Shown here: piece by piece, positions 1 to 7,284 of the stretch | Position numbering within the stretch: position 1 is the first letter of the stretch | Layout: each line of letters begins with the position of its first letter | From: Gammaproteobacteria bacterium UBA4475 | GTDB lineage: Bacteria > Pseudomonadota > Gammaproteobacteria > Pseudomonadales > Azotimanducaceae | DNA length: 10,959 nucleotides | NCBI GenBank assembly: GCA_002389265.1 | Contig: DGOD01000236.1 | Span: 3,273-14,231 of the forward strand | Reading direction: 5' to 3' | Notes under the pieces: generated by a model | What the model saw: only the letters and a program-made list of their open reading frames with translations | Database searches by the model: none | What the model was told of the DNA's origin: nothing | Program-made: the position numbers and the translations under genes

Positions 1-1
1 C

Positions 2-1876
2 CCGCTGAGTGGTGAGCTGGTGACCCTAAGCGCCTCGGCGACAGAGTCTGGGTTAAGTTATACGTGGACACAAACCGGCGGTACGGCTGTAACATTGAGT
101 GACGCCACCGCATCTAGCCCGACGTTTACTATGTCGGATGTTGCTCTGTTGCCAAACGGTAGCGTCGATGAACGAACCTTCTCAGTGACGGTTGCAAATG
201 CCGACGGCGTGACTGTAGTCGGAGAAGTTGTTGTCACCGTTGAAGCGGCCTTGCCTCTGGAATTTTTCGGTGTCGAGGAGTCAACTATACCCTTTAGTTC
301 TGGCGTTGATCTGGGTGAAAGTTTCTTTGCCTCATTAAACGCTGATGGCATGAGTGGCTATATACTGACTGCATCGCAGCAGATTAATGTTAATGTTAGC
401 GCCACAACCGGAGGTTCAGCTCAGTTTCACGTTGTAGGTGAGGGCGGCGTTCCGATTAAGATCGTTGACGCTGAGGAGCTCGTTGATGAAGATGGCGACG
501 GTAACGCTGATGAGACCCTTAGGTTCACCTATAGTTTAACATCGATAGATATGACCCTGATAACTGACGGTGTCGCCAAGGACCGGGTATTGGTTCTTGA
601 GACGCTGGCTGTTACAGCGTTTAACGTAACGCTCGACCAACCGAGTATAAGTGTACTCTCGGCGTCATTCTCGCAATCCAGAGAATACAGTCTCTATGAT
701 AAGAGCCAGGCTATCCCTTTCAGCATAAACGGTGAAAGCCGCTCGCTGGAGACGGATGTAGCATCAGTACAAGGTACTTTGGATTCTACGAAACTGTATC
801 CAGACGTGCTGACCTTTGACTCGGCTTCGACGGGTTCGGCGTTGGTGATGGCTAATACGTTCAGCTGGCTTCTGGATGTCGATGGTCACTTGGTGGTCAC
901 CTTCGCTAATAATGACGTTGCTGATTACTATCATTTAGCGACTCGAAATTCCGGTGATGTGGTGGGGGTGCTGTATTCTGATTCTCGAACTGGCGCCCTT
1001 CGCCTGAGGTCAAGTACTAGTCTGTCGTTTGTCCAAGGTCCGGTAACGTTTGGCGATACCGGTACACTGGATATTGCCGGGGTGTTTGTGGCGCTCGGTT
1101 CCGACGGTTCTGAGACACCTACCAAATACTATCGAATTAATCCCGATGGTACGGGTCAAGAGGAGTTTCGCGTCACTAGTCCTGATACGGGTTTTGAAGC
1201 GTGGTCGGGGGAAGCTGCAGGACTTTGTGCTACTGTGCTTGGCTCGGGTAAGATGCCGTGGAAGCGAGTCCAGGCTCAATCGGAGTCGCAGAATATTCCG
1301 GAAACTTCTATCCCGCTTGAGTCTTTTTGTGCGCTGGTCAATAGTAATCAACATGAGGACCGGGTCAGCGTCAAGCAACAGCATACCTTGTTTGATATCA
1401 GTCCGACGGGTGAGTACCGTACAACAGTTGTGCAGAGGTCTAATGCCTGTGGTTTTGATCCGTTCGTGAACCCCATCGCGGGCTGTGTTAACACGCTGTT
1501 GATCGATAATATTTTTTCGCGAATCATGAGTTTTACACCCTTCATTGACTTTCCGCCGATAGCCAAAGCCGATGTAGGTCTGTCTACGGTTGGGGGGGGC
1601 ACTATTGATATCTCCGTGCTGGACAATGATCTCAGTGGCGCTGACTACTCAACCGTCTCCGTTAGTCAGATCGATCCGAGCACGGTAGAGATTATTACTC
1701 CGCCTAATTACGGCACGGCAACAGTCGACGGGGTCACGGGGGTGATCAGATACACGGCTGCTGCTTATAATGGCTCTTCGCCACTAGTGGATGCTTTATA
1801 TTATCGAGTGAAAAACTTCGAAGGTGATGCTTCAAATGCGGGTCAGGCAAGGATTACTATTGGGCCTTCACCATAA
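2..1876 (+). CDS. Large secreted/surface protein with PKD-like and cadherin-like domains (5' end outside window)
   Basis: The reading frame is open to the left edge, so this is the C-terminal part (about 624 residues) of a longer protein; the GTG at 20 is internal. Nucleotides 2-250 encode a PKD/REJ-type Ig-like module (pattern SYTWTQTGG, then FSVTVANADG and a closing VVTVEA). Around 485-514 lies an acidic D-E-D-G-D-G-N-A-D-E run resembling calcium-binding linkers. The middle (about 250-1550) is beta-rich, has several cysteines and matches nothing I recognise. Nucleotides 1553-1864 encode a cadherin-like/tandem-95 repeat (PPIAKAD, then SVLDNDLSG and YYRVKN). Such modules are typical of exported adhesion or matrix proteins. 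No C-terminal membrane anchor or sorting signal follows: the protein stops a few residues after the last beta strand, next to the remnant of a transporter gene. Function is not determinable. Confidence 0.85.
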   Translation, partial: PLSGELVTLSASATESGLSYTWTQTGGTAVTLSDATASSPTFTMSDVALLPNGSVDERTFSVTVANADGVTVVGEVVVTVEAALPLEFFGVEESTIPFSSGVDLGESFFASLNADGMSGYILTASQQINVNVSATTGGSAQFHVVGEGGVPIKIVDAEELVDEDGDGNADETLRFTYSLTSIDMTLITDGVAKDRVLVLETLAVTAFNVTLDQPSISVLSASFSQSREYSLYDKSQAIPFSINGESRSLETDVASVQGTLDSTKLYPDVLTFDSASTGSALVMANTFSWLLDVDGHLVVTFANNDVADYYHLATRNSGDVVGVLYSDSRTGALRLRSSTSLSFVQGPVTFGDTGTLDIAGVFVALGSDGSETPTKYYRINPDGTGQEEFRVTSPDTGFEAWSGEAAGLCATVLGSGKMPWKRVQAQSESQNIPETSIPLESFCALVNSNQHEDRVSVKQQHTLFDISPTGEYRTTVVQRSNACGFDPFVNPIAGCVNTLLIDNIFSRIMSFTPFIDFPPIAKADVGLSTVGGGTIDISVLDNDLSGADYSTVSVSQIDPSTVEIITPPNYGTATVDGVTGVIRYTAAAYNGSSPLVDALYYRVKNFEGDASNAGQARITIGPSP

Positions 1877-1879
1877 GCT

Positions 1880-2491
1880 CGCTCGACCTCGAATGTGATC
1901 CGGTGTTTCCAGCTGTACCAGCAAATGATGAATATAGACGCTGATCATATCGCCTACGCTAAGGAGCGTCAGCGCCACCATGGACATCAGCTATGAGATG
2001 GATAGGCCAAAGACAATGTAGGCAACATCGAAGAGCACGACGCCCAGGAATAACCAACGTCCCACGCGGCGTATTATGGAATGGAATAGCAGAATGCTCG
2101 CGACTATAACGGCACCGACTGCCGGCGCAGTGCGTACTGCCGGTCTGACGATGGTGGCGACATGGCTGAACGACGAGTTCAGCGCGACGATATTTTGGAG
2201 CGCCGCATGGGGCACAGGTTGAGGGTGATGGCCTGAGAGGCGGGCATAGCAAAAGCGCGGGCAACACGATAAGCACAAAGGGTAGAAGCTCGGCAAGACC
2301 GATCAGACCAAGCTCCAGAGGATCGCCAGTAAAGGCGTGCACCTGCTAGCCTATAGCGACACTCTGCATCTGGCCTGCCAAGGCGGTGAAAAACTGAGCG
2401 AATAGATAGTTGCGAAAGTGGCGGAAGTTGGGATAGTTGAGATAATTGAGGGCTTTTTCTGACCCGCGGGCGCCAGATATGGATCGCTCAT
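1880..2491 (-). pseudogene. Decayed MFS transporter (MFS_3/EntS-like) gene
   Basis: This stretch, which has no intact gene, holds the wreck of a 12-helix major facilitator exporter. Read from the ATG at 2491, it begins MSDPYLAPAGQKK. Adding one A to the A5 run (2454-2458) restores the frame into NYPNFRHFRNYLFAQFFTAL and then GQMQSVAIG. A TAG at 2346-2348 replaces the expected Trp of the family motif G-W-Q-V-x-A, followed by FTGDPLELGLIGLAELLPFV (TM1-TM2). A deletion and frame change lead to PHAALQNIVALNSS (TM4-5 region). A second deletion joins this to RTAPAVGAVIVA and RRVGRWLFLGVVLF (TM7-9 region). Another TAG (1991-1993) interrupts before DMISVYIHHLLVQLETPD and IRGR, where homology ends near 1883. 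About 100 C-terminal residues are missing. The order of blocks is that of MFS_3 proteins as I know them; no alignment was run. It cannot make a functional transporter. Confidence 0.82.
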
Positions 2492-2665
2492 ACAAGCCCC
2501 CATACAACCTTCAGATAAGCGTGGAATTTTGAAAAAAATCAGCATGGCGCAAGCTTGAATGCCGGTTGCAGGCTTGTTGACAGCGACAAAGGCCATCGAA
2601 AATTCCTTTGAGTTCCGTATACTGTTTGGCATTACTAAAGCTGTGTGCATCAGTCTTGAAAGGCA

Positions 2666-2788
2666 ATGGACATGGCGACCGATGAAAAGATGACATTTAA
2701 AGGAGGCCACTGGTGGCAGAGCGATCCGACTTATTCGAGTGCAAAACAGAGCGCTGGGCCGGCGCTGAGATCGCTAGAAACAGTCTAG
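2666..2788 (+). other. Short ORF (40 codons) overlapping the acid phosphatase start
   Basis: An ATG at 2666, with a weak GAAAGG upstream, opens a 40-codon frame (MDMATDEKMTFKGGHWWQSD...) that ends with TAG at 2786-2788, inside the signal-peptide region of the phosphatase in another frame. It would be a leader-type peptide overlapping the downstream ribosome binding site. No family is recognised and the overlap may be chance. Confidence 0.15.
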
Positions 2789-3585
2789 TGGTTCTGGCGC
2801 TGTTACTGCTGACCGCCTGCAGTTCCAAGCCCTATGAACCGGCGCCGGTGGATGAAATTCGACCCGGGATACTTCGCGGCTATTTGCCGGTCGCCGATCT
2901 GCCCGACAGTCTGGGGTTGTTACCGGCGCCTCCGGCGCTGGGTTCGGCCGCGGAGGCTCAAGATGTCTGGCTCAGCGGCATGGCTCTGAGGTTGAAAGGC
3001 TCACCGCGTTGGGACTTGGCGGCTCAGGATGCGGTGTATGCCTTTCCGGAAGTCGCGGGTACCTTCAGCTGCGCTATCAATGCGCCGATCAATGAGGTCG
3101 ACACGCCCCATACTTATCGATTATTGCGCCGTAGTTTGGTAGATGCAGGTTATTCAACGGGCGCGGCAAAAAATCATTACCAGCGGCCTCGACCTTTTAT
3201 GGTCAATAGCCAGCCGACCTGTACGCCAGACAGCGAAGCTGCTCTGCGTGACAACGGGTCATACCCATCCGGCCACACTGCCTTTGGCTGGGCGTGGGGC
3301 TTGATCTTGAGCGAGCTAGTTCCAGAACGGACAAATCAGATTATCAAGCGTGGCCGTGCTTACGGTGTCAGCCGTATGGTCTGTAATGTCCATTGGAGTG
3401 CGGATGTGGAGTCGGGTCGAGCTATGGGCGCCGCCACTGTCGCCCGCTTACACGCCGACCCGGTGTTCCAACTGGATATGGCGGCGGCGAAACAGGAGTT
3501 GGCCGAGCTCATCAACCGCGGCTTGCCGCCGAGCCGGAATTGTGCAGCGGAAGCCGCGGCATTGGACTTTACGCCGGTGCTCTAA
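2713..3585 (+). CDS. phoN: Class A non-specific acid phosphatase (PAP2 superfamily), predicted lipoprotein
   Basis: 290 residues. It hydrolyses phosphomonoesters in the periplasm or at the membrane surface. The full PAP2 signature is present: K153-x6-R160-P161, then P185-S-G-H188 inside G-S-Y-P-S-G-H-T (the class A phosphatase hallmark), then S220-R221-x5-H227-x3-D231. H188 and H227 are the expected catalytic histidines. The N-terminus has a hydrophobic segment ending in a lipobox (LLTA-C36), so lipid anchoring is predicted; most class A enzymes are instead soluble periplasmic proteins. The GTG start was chosen for the strong AGGAGG at 2701-2706; it leaves a rather long, charged n-region (24 residues) before the hydrophobic core, and a shorter start is possible. 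The gene is monocistronic, divergent from the MFS pseudogene and convergent with the P450. PhoN versus PhoC naming cannot be decided from sequence. Confidence 0.9.
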   Translation: MAERSDLFECKTERWAGAEIARNSLVVLALLLLTACSSKPYEPAPVDEIRPGILRGYLPVADLPDSLGLLPAPPALGSAAEAQDVWLSGMALRLKGSPRWDLAAQDAVYAFPEVAGTFSCAINAPINEVDTPHTYRLLRRSLVDAGYSTGAAKNHYQRPRPFMVNSQPTCTPDSEAALRDNGSYPSGHTAFGWAWGLILSELVPERTNQIIKRGRAYGVSRMVCNVHWSADVESGRAMGAATVARLHADPVFQLDMAAAKQELAELINRGLPPSRNCAAEAAALDFTPVL

Positions 3586-3603
3586 AGCCGGAACGCCAAT
3601 CCA

Positions 3604-3637
3604 GTATTCCAAGCGCAAAGCCGCTAGCTTGGAATAC
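3604..3637. terminator. Inverted repeat between convergent phosphatase and P450 genes
   Basis: A perfect 11-bp inverted repeat, GTATTCCAAGC (3604-3614) and GCTTGGAATAC (3627-3637), encloses a 12-base loop. It lies 18 bases after the phosphatase stop and covers the last codons of the convergent P450, whose TAG is at 3624-3626. Position and symmetry fit a shared bidirectional transcription stop or mRNA 3'-end stabiliser. Neither side has a T-run, so it is not a textbook intrinsic terminator. Confidence 0.5.
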
Positions 3638-4946
3638 GCACCATCAATTCACGAATGCCGTGAATAAAATTCGAACGAAGATAGACGGGGTCGGCCACGA
3701 CCTTGATCTTTGGTAGGCGCTTGACGATTTCTTCCCAGAGAATCGTCAATTGCATCTCGCCCAGACGATTGCCCAGACAGCGATGAATGCCGAAGCCAAA
3801 AGAAAGGTGATGTCGCGGGTTGATGCGGTCGATGATAAATTCATCGGGTCTGTCGATCTGGCGCTCATCACGATTGCCGGAGATATACCACATCACCACC
3901 TTGTCGCCGGCCTTGATCTGCTTGCCGCCGAGTTCCGTGTCGATCAGGGCGGTGCGGCACATATGTGCCACTGGCGACTGCCAACGAATCATCTCAGGGA
4001 CCATCTTGGGTATCAAGCTTGGATCGCTGAGTAATTTATCGTACTCCGCCGGGTATTGGCTCATGGCCAGTAGCCCGCCAGAAATGGAATTGCGGGTGGT
4101 GTCATTGCCGCCGACGATCAACAGTAACATGTTGCCCAAAAATTCGTTGGGTGCCATATTTTTCGTAGACTCACCCTGGGCCAGCACGGAGATCAAGTCT
4201 GTGCCCGGCGTGGTTCTAGCTGCCCGCTCTTTCCAGGCAGCATCGAAATACTCGAAACATTTCCAGAGCTCGGCAAAGGCCTGCTCTGGAGTCTCGTAGA
4301 CGTCTGGATTGCCGATGTTCTCGATGGTGTCTGACCAATGGATGAGCTTGTGTCGATCCTCCTGAGGAATATCGAACAGGGTGGCCAGCATTTGCCCGGT
4401 CAGTTCCACCGAGACGTGCTGGACCCAATTGAAATCTTCATCTCGCGGCAGGCCATCGAGAATTTTGATAGCCCTTTCGCGAATCAGATCTTGCAGGTCG
4501 GCCAGGGCGCGGGATGTAAACATGGGGGCGACCACTTTACGTTGTTCATCGTGGACGGGTGGGTCCGCCATAATAAACATGGGTAGATGAAACATCGGAT
4601 CGGGTTCGCCGGCCTGCCGGGGTCGTCCACCCATTCGAATGCCGCCTTGATCAATATCCGAAGAGAAGATTTCATGGTGACTGTCGACGTATAGAATGTC
4701 GTCAAAGCGGGTCACAGACCAGTAGGGCCCAAACATGCTTTCGGCCGTCAGGTGCACTGGATCCTCCGCCCGTAGGCGATCGAAATAGGGTTTGAATTTG
4801 TCAGCCTCAAACAGTGACGGGTGGCAGGGATCGAGTTGCGCTAAGGGGATGCTCATGGGGTCGACGTTGACATCGATTGCCCAACGGGCCTGAGTTTCAC
4901 GATTGCTAATACCGGCGGCTTGCAGATCTTGAGATTTCTCTGACAT
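3624..4946 (-). CDS. Cytochrome P450, CYP153-like (alkane/terminal hydroxylase family)
   Basis: 440 residues, soluble bacterial class I P450. Landmarks are all present: I-helix oxygen-activation motif G279-G-N-D-T-T284, K-helix E318-M-I-R321, and the heme loop FGFGIHRCLG with ligand C390. The text FGPYWSVTRFDDI, the GGNDTTRNS I-helix, and LSFGFGIHRCLGNRLGEMQL at the heme loop match the CYP153 family. Its known members hydroxylate medium-chain alkanes, cyclic alkanes or terpenes at terminal positions using ferredoxin and ferredoxin reductase. Neither partner is encoded in the window. The start at 4946 is preferred over an in-frame ATG at 5078: it has AAGGAAG at the right spacing, and the 44 extra residues look non-coding. 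Transcribed divergently from the GST-led gene run. Substrate not determinable. Confidence 0.92.
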   Translation of the reverse strand: MSEKSQDLQAAGISNRETQARWAIDVNVDPMSIPLAQLDPCHPSLFEADKFKPYFDRLRAEDPVHLTAESMFGPYWSVTRFDDILYVDSHHEIFSSDIDQGGIRMGGRPRQAGEPDPMFHLPMFIMADPPVHDEQRKVVAPMFTSRALADLQDLIRERAIKILDGLPRDEDFNWVQHVSVELTGQMLATLFDIPQEDRHKLIHWSDTIENIGNPDVYETPEQAFAELWKCFEYFDAAWKERAARTTPGTDLISVLAQGESTKNMAPNEFLGNMLLLIVGGNDTTRNSISGGLLAMSQYPAEYDKLLSDPSLIPKMVPEMIRWQSPVAHMCRTALIDTELGGKQIKAGDKVVMWYISGNRDERQIDRPDEFIIDRINPRHHLSFGFGIHRCLGNRLGEMQLTILWEEIVKRLPKIKVVADPVYLRSNFIHGIRELMVRIPS

Positions 4947-5049
4947 GATGGCTTCCTTGTTTAACTGACTGATACTCGAATAGTAGAGCAGAATTCCGGG
5001 CCTAGAAAGGGAAATAGGACCAACTGGCGCTACTGGGTTTGCGGCGCAC

Positions 5050-5065
5050 CGACAGACTGCTGTCG
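5050..5065. promoter_or_regulatory. Palindrome in the P450/GST divergent region, possible operator
   Basis: The region 4947-5198 between the divergent P450 and GST genes contains a 6-bp inverted repeat, CGACAG-ACTG-CTGTCG. Size and place suit a dimeric repressor site controlling one or both directions. No regulator gene is in the window, and I could not identify convincing -35/-10 boxes on either strand here. Confidence 0.3.
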
Positions 5066-5198
5066 AAGACCCGAACACCGTTGATCGCGAAGACGTGGTG
5101 CCGCTACAGGCAGTCCTGATTTAGCATGGCTTGTTGTCGCGGCGCCATTTGGTGATACTCTGCCTGTGAAACGTTGAGTCCCAAACCAGGAAAATGCC

Positions 5199-6002
5199 AT
5201 GTTGAAACTCTATGATCACCCGCTGTCGCCTTATTCTCAGAAGGTCAAGATCGCCTTGCTGGAAAAGGGCCTTGAGTGCGATATCCTCACGCCGGACGCT
5301 TTTGGTACTGGCGCCGCTGGGGGCGAATTTGCCGCCGCGAGTCCGCGGGGTGAAGTCCCCACGCTGATCCATGATGATGTTGAGATTTTCGACTCCACGG
5401 TGATCCTTGAATACCTCGAGGATGTTTGGCCACAACCGCCACTGTTACCGGCGACGCCGGCTGACCGTGCCCGCGTTCGAATACTGGAAGACGTCATGGA
5501 TACCCACTACGAAGCAATTATCTGGGGGTTGGCTGAAATTGCCCATTTCGGTCGCGCACAGGGTGAGTCAGCTGCGGCGATTACGCGCCTGGCCGGTGAG
5601 CAAATCCAGCAGTGGAATCGATGGCTGGGGCAGCAGCTGGGTGACCGTAGCTGGTTTAATGGTGAGTCGTTCGGTTGGGGTGATCTTGCGGTAGTGCCTT
5701 GTGTGCTTAATGCGGCGAATTATGGTTTCGCGCCGCAGGCCGGTTCAAATCTGGAAGATTGGTTGCGCCGCGCCGAGCAGGTGCCCAGCGTCGCAGCAGT
5801 CATGGCAACGGCCGCAGAGAATGCCTTTGATAGCGCCTCTATCGGCCTGGCAGCGGTCAGAGACGCGTTGGAGGCAGGCTTGTTTAAACGTGAATATCGT
5901 GATCATCGTCTCGAATGGATGATTAAAACCGCGGGCCTGGACATCGTCAGTGACGGCTTAGACAAAGGTAATGTGCGATTCACCGCGATATTTGGCGACT
6001 GA
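5199..6002 (+). CDS. Glutathione S-transferase family protein with C-terminal extension
   Basis: 267 residues. The N-terminal thioredoxin-like domain (about 1-80) has the GST layout: S10 in HPLSPYSQKVK as candidate catalytic residue, the cis-proline loop E-V53-P54-T-L, and the glutathione-binding D65-S66 followed by ILEYLE. The helical C-terminal domain follows (about 95-220). It probably conjugates or reduces electrophilic compounds with glutathione in the cytoplasm. At 267 residues it exceeds the usual 200-230; the tail from about residue 225 (KREYRDHRLEWMIKTAGLD...) lies beyond the standard fold and I do not recognise it. AGGA before the ATG supports the start. First gene of a six-gene same-strand run and divergent from the P450, so joint use of its products is plausible but unproven. 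Confidence 0.88.
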   Translation: MLKLYDHPLSPYSQKVKIALLEKGLECDILTPDAFGTGAAGGEFAAASPRGEVPTLIHDDVEIFDSTVILEYLEDVWPQPPLLPATPADRARVRILEDVMDTHYEAIIWGLAEIAHFGRAQGESAAAITRLAGEQIQQWNRWLGQQLGDRSWFNGESFGWGDLAVVPCVLNAANYGFAPQAGSNLEDWLRRAEQVPSVAAVMATAAENAFDSASIGLAAVRDALEAGLFKREYRDHRLEWMIKTAGLDIVSDGLDKGNVRFTAIFGD

Positions 6003-6088
6003 ATCCAGGAACCTGTGCAAGGCTTAAATCTGGGCAGGTGTCGCAATTGCTGGGACACAGAGTCCGCTTTTTCGAGGAGTACGAAGTG

Positions 6089-6538
6089 ATGCAGTGTCGA
6101 GTGATGATGATACTAACGGTCCTGCTGCTGGGGGCTTGTGGACCCGTACCCGGTGGTTTGTTGGCGGGCACCCGCAGCGCCACACCCGAGAGTTGGCATG
6201 ACGTGATGGGTGACACCAAGATCTGCGAGGTTCAGTCACGTCCCGCGAAGCCACATTCGATTCAATTGGCGTGTTTTTTGTTCGAAGATAAACTCTATGT
6301 TCAGTCCCATCGATGGGTGACTGCACCTTGGTGGCCGGGTACTAGCTGGGCGTTGATCTGGCAGGAGCAGCCGTTGATTACCGTGCGTCTTGATCAATCA
6401 CTGTATGCCCTTGAGGCGGTGCCCGTTGTCGAACCTGGTCAGCGAGCAAAGATCCTGCATTTTCGGCAGTATAACTCGCCGCCCGATGGTATTGTGGTAT
6501 TCGAATTACGGCGTTTATCTGGTGAGTCTGGCGCGTAA
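6089..6538 (+). CDS. Small predicted lipoprotein of unknown function
   Basis: 149 residues. The start at 6089 has GAGGAG nine bases upstream and gives a short signal peptide, MQCRVMMILTVLLLGAC, with lipobox LLGA-C17. A GTG at 6038 in the same frame would add 17 residues before it and spoil the signal. The mature part is beta-rich with many tryptophans (W-H-D, then R-W-V-T-A-P-W-W and SWALIW). The general arrangement of a GxLxG start after the Cys and a 'lYv' strand recalls uncharacterised small lipoproteins of proteobacteria, but I cannot name a family. It sits between two GST genes, 86 bases after the first and 50 before the second, so co-transcription is likely. No enzymatic motif is visible. 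Confidence 0.78.
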   Translation: MQCRVMMILTVLLLGACGPVPGGLLAGTRSATPESWHDVMGDTKICEVQSRPAKPHSIQLACFLFEDKLYVQSHRWVTAPWWPGTSWALIWQEQPLITVRLDQSLYALEAVPVVEPGQRAKILHFRQYNSPPDGIVVFELRRLSGESGA

Positions 6539-6588
6539 CAGGGCCGAGTCACCTGAATTTATTGATTGATTTGAAAGAGGTGAGTCCT

Positions 6589-7191
6589 ATGCATTTGTAC
6601 ACAATGAGCGCGTCCCCCAACGGGCGTCGAGTGGCGGTCGTGATGAAAGAAAAGGGTATCGAGATACCCACCACCGAGATCGATCTGCGCGGTGGCGAAA
6701 ATCTTGGCGTCGAGTTCAAGGCGAAGAATCCCGTTGCTCGAGTGCCGGTGCTTGAGACCGATGCTGGCACATTCATTGCGGAAACTGTTGCGATTTCCCG
6801 ATACCTGGAGTCGTTAGTGCCGCAGCCGAACTTGTTTGGTCAGTCAGGCGAGGAGCAGGCAATCATCGAGATGTGGAACCGGCGTGCCGAAATCAGCTTA
6901 ATGATTCCCGTGGCTCAGGCGTTTCGAAATCTTACTGGGGTCTTCAAAGATCGGGAGAAAATTTCGAAAGAATGGGGCGAGATCAGCGCCGAGGTTGCCC
7001 GGAATGCGATGCCCATGTTTGAGACACAACTTGAGCAGACGGAATATTTGGCCGGCGATCAATTTTCAATCGCTGATATTACGCTGGCACTGACCCTGAC
7101 ATTCGCTAAAGCGGTTGGCCAGGATTTATTCCAGGCGCCGGCAGTCATTACCTGGCACGAAAAGGTCTCTGCGCGTGAGAGCTTCAACTAG
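6589..7191 (+). CDS. Glutathione S-transferase (GstA/YliJ-like)
   Basis: 200 residues, the normal length for a bacterial GST. The thioredoxin-like domain shows S9 in SASPNGRRV, the cis-proline turn R-V52-P53-V-L, and E65-T66 (AETVAISRYLE) for the gamma-glutamyl moiety of glutathione. The all-helical domain includes YLAGDQFSIADI, the N-capping box/hydrophobic staple typical of GSTs. Expected role: cytoplasmic glutathione-dependent detoxification or isomerisation. It is clearly different in sequence from the GST encoded at 5199, so not a recent duplicate. The start at 6589 is backed by AAAGAGGTGA at 6574-6583; an upstream TTG at 6562 would place that site within the gene. Followed by a short terminator-like hairpin. 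Confidence 0.9.
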   Translation: MHLYTMSASPNGRRVAVVMKEKGIEIPTTEIDLRGGENLGVEFKAKNPVARVPVLETDAGTFIAETVAISRYLESLVPQPNLFGQSGEEQAIIEMWNRRAEISLMIPVAQAFRNLTGVFKDREKISKEWGEISAEVARNAMPMFETQLEQTEYLAGDQFSIADITLALTLTFAKAVGQDLFQAPAVITWHEKVSARESFN

Positions 7192-7194
7192 GCC

Positions 7195-7215
7195 GCGCTG
7201 CCAGCGCTTTTCTTT
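7195..7215 (+). terminator. Short intrinsic-terminator-like hairpin after the second GST
   Basis: GCGCT-GCC-AGCGC (7195-7207) forms a 5-bp GC-only-plus-one stem with a 3-base loop, immediately followed by TTTTCTTT (7208-7215), four bases after the GST stop codon. The stem is short, so termination may be partial, splitting the six-gene run into two expression units or attenuating the downstream genes. Confidence 0.45.
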
Positions 7216-7216
7216 A

Positions 7217-7265
7217 AGCAGTCTGATGTGCGGCTCGATGAGTCGCTTGATCAGCAGTCTGATCA
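7217..7265 (+). repeat. Direct repeat and TGATCA hairpin in the leader of the hotdog gene
   Basis: AGCAGTCTGAT occurs at 7217-7227 and again at 7253-7263. The second copy sits in TGATCA-GCAGTC-TGATCA (7248-7265), which can fold into a 6-bp hairpin ten bases before the GGAGG of the next gene. It could be a protein binding site or an mRNA structure affecting translation; function unknown. Confidence 0.4.
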
Positions 7266-7284
7266 TTTTATCCTGGAGGCACCG

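Noticed and set aside
1010..1626. Antisense and alternative-frame ORFs over the surface protein gene
   Set aside because: They are shadows of the long plus-strand frame, with arginine/serine-rich text and no family character.
2577..2623. TTGACA (2577-2582) and TATACT (2618-2623) as a promoter for the phosphatase
   Set aside because: The spacing is 35 bases, about twice the normal distance, and neither box has a good partner at 16-18 bases.
2351..2710. 119-residue minus-strand ORF upstream of and through the MFS remnant
   Set aside because: It contains the true pseudogene start (MSDPYLAP) but then runs out of frame beyond the A5 run; the upstream part has no recognisable protein character.
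3350..3716. Plus-frame ORFs overlapping the phosphatase end and P450 3' end
   Set aside because: Low-complexity out-of-frame translations of well-supported genes, without ribosome binding sites.
4947..5078. 44-residue N-terminal extension of the P450 from the ATG at 5078
   Set aside because: The text is Cys/Ser/Pro-rich and unlike P450 N-termini; the ATG at 4946 has a good ribosome binding site and the extension would consume most of the divergent promoter region.
6038..6058. GTGTC...GACAC inverted repeat before the lipoprotein gene as a terminator or operator
   Set aside because: Only 5 bp of stem with an 11-base loop; the T-run follows too far downstream; likely chance.
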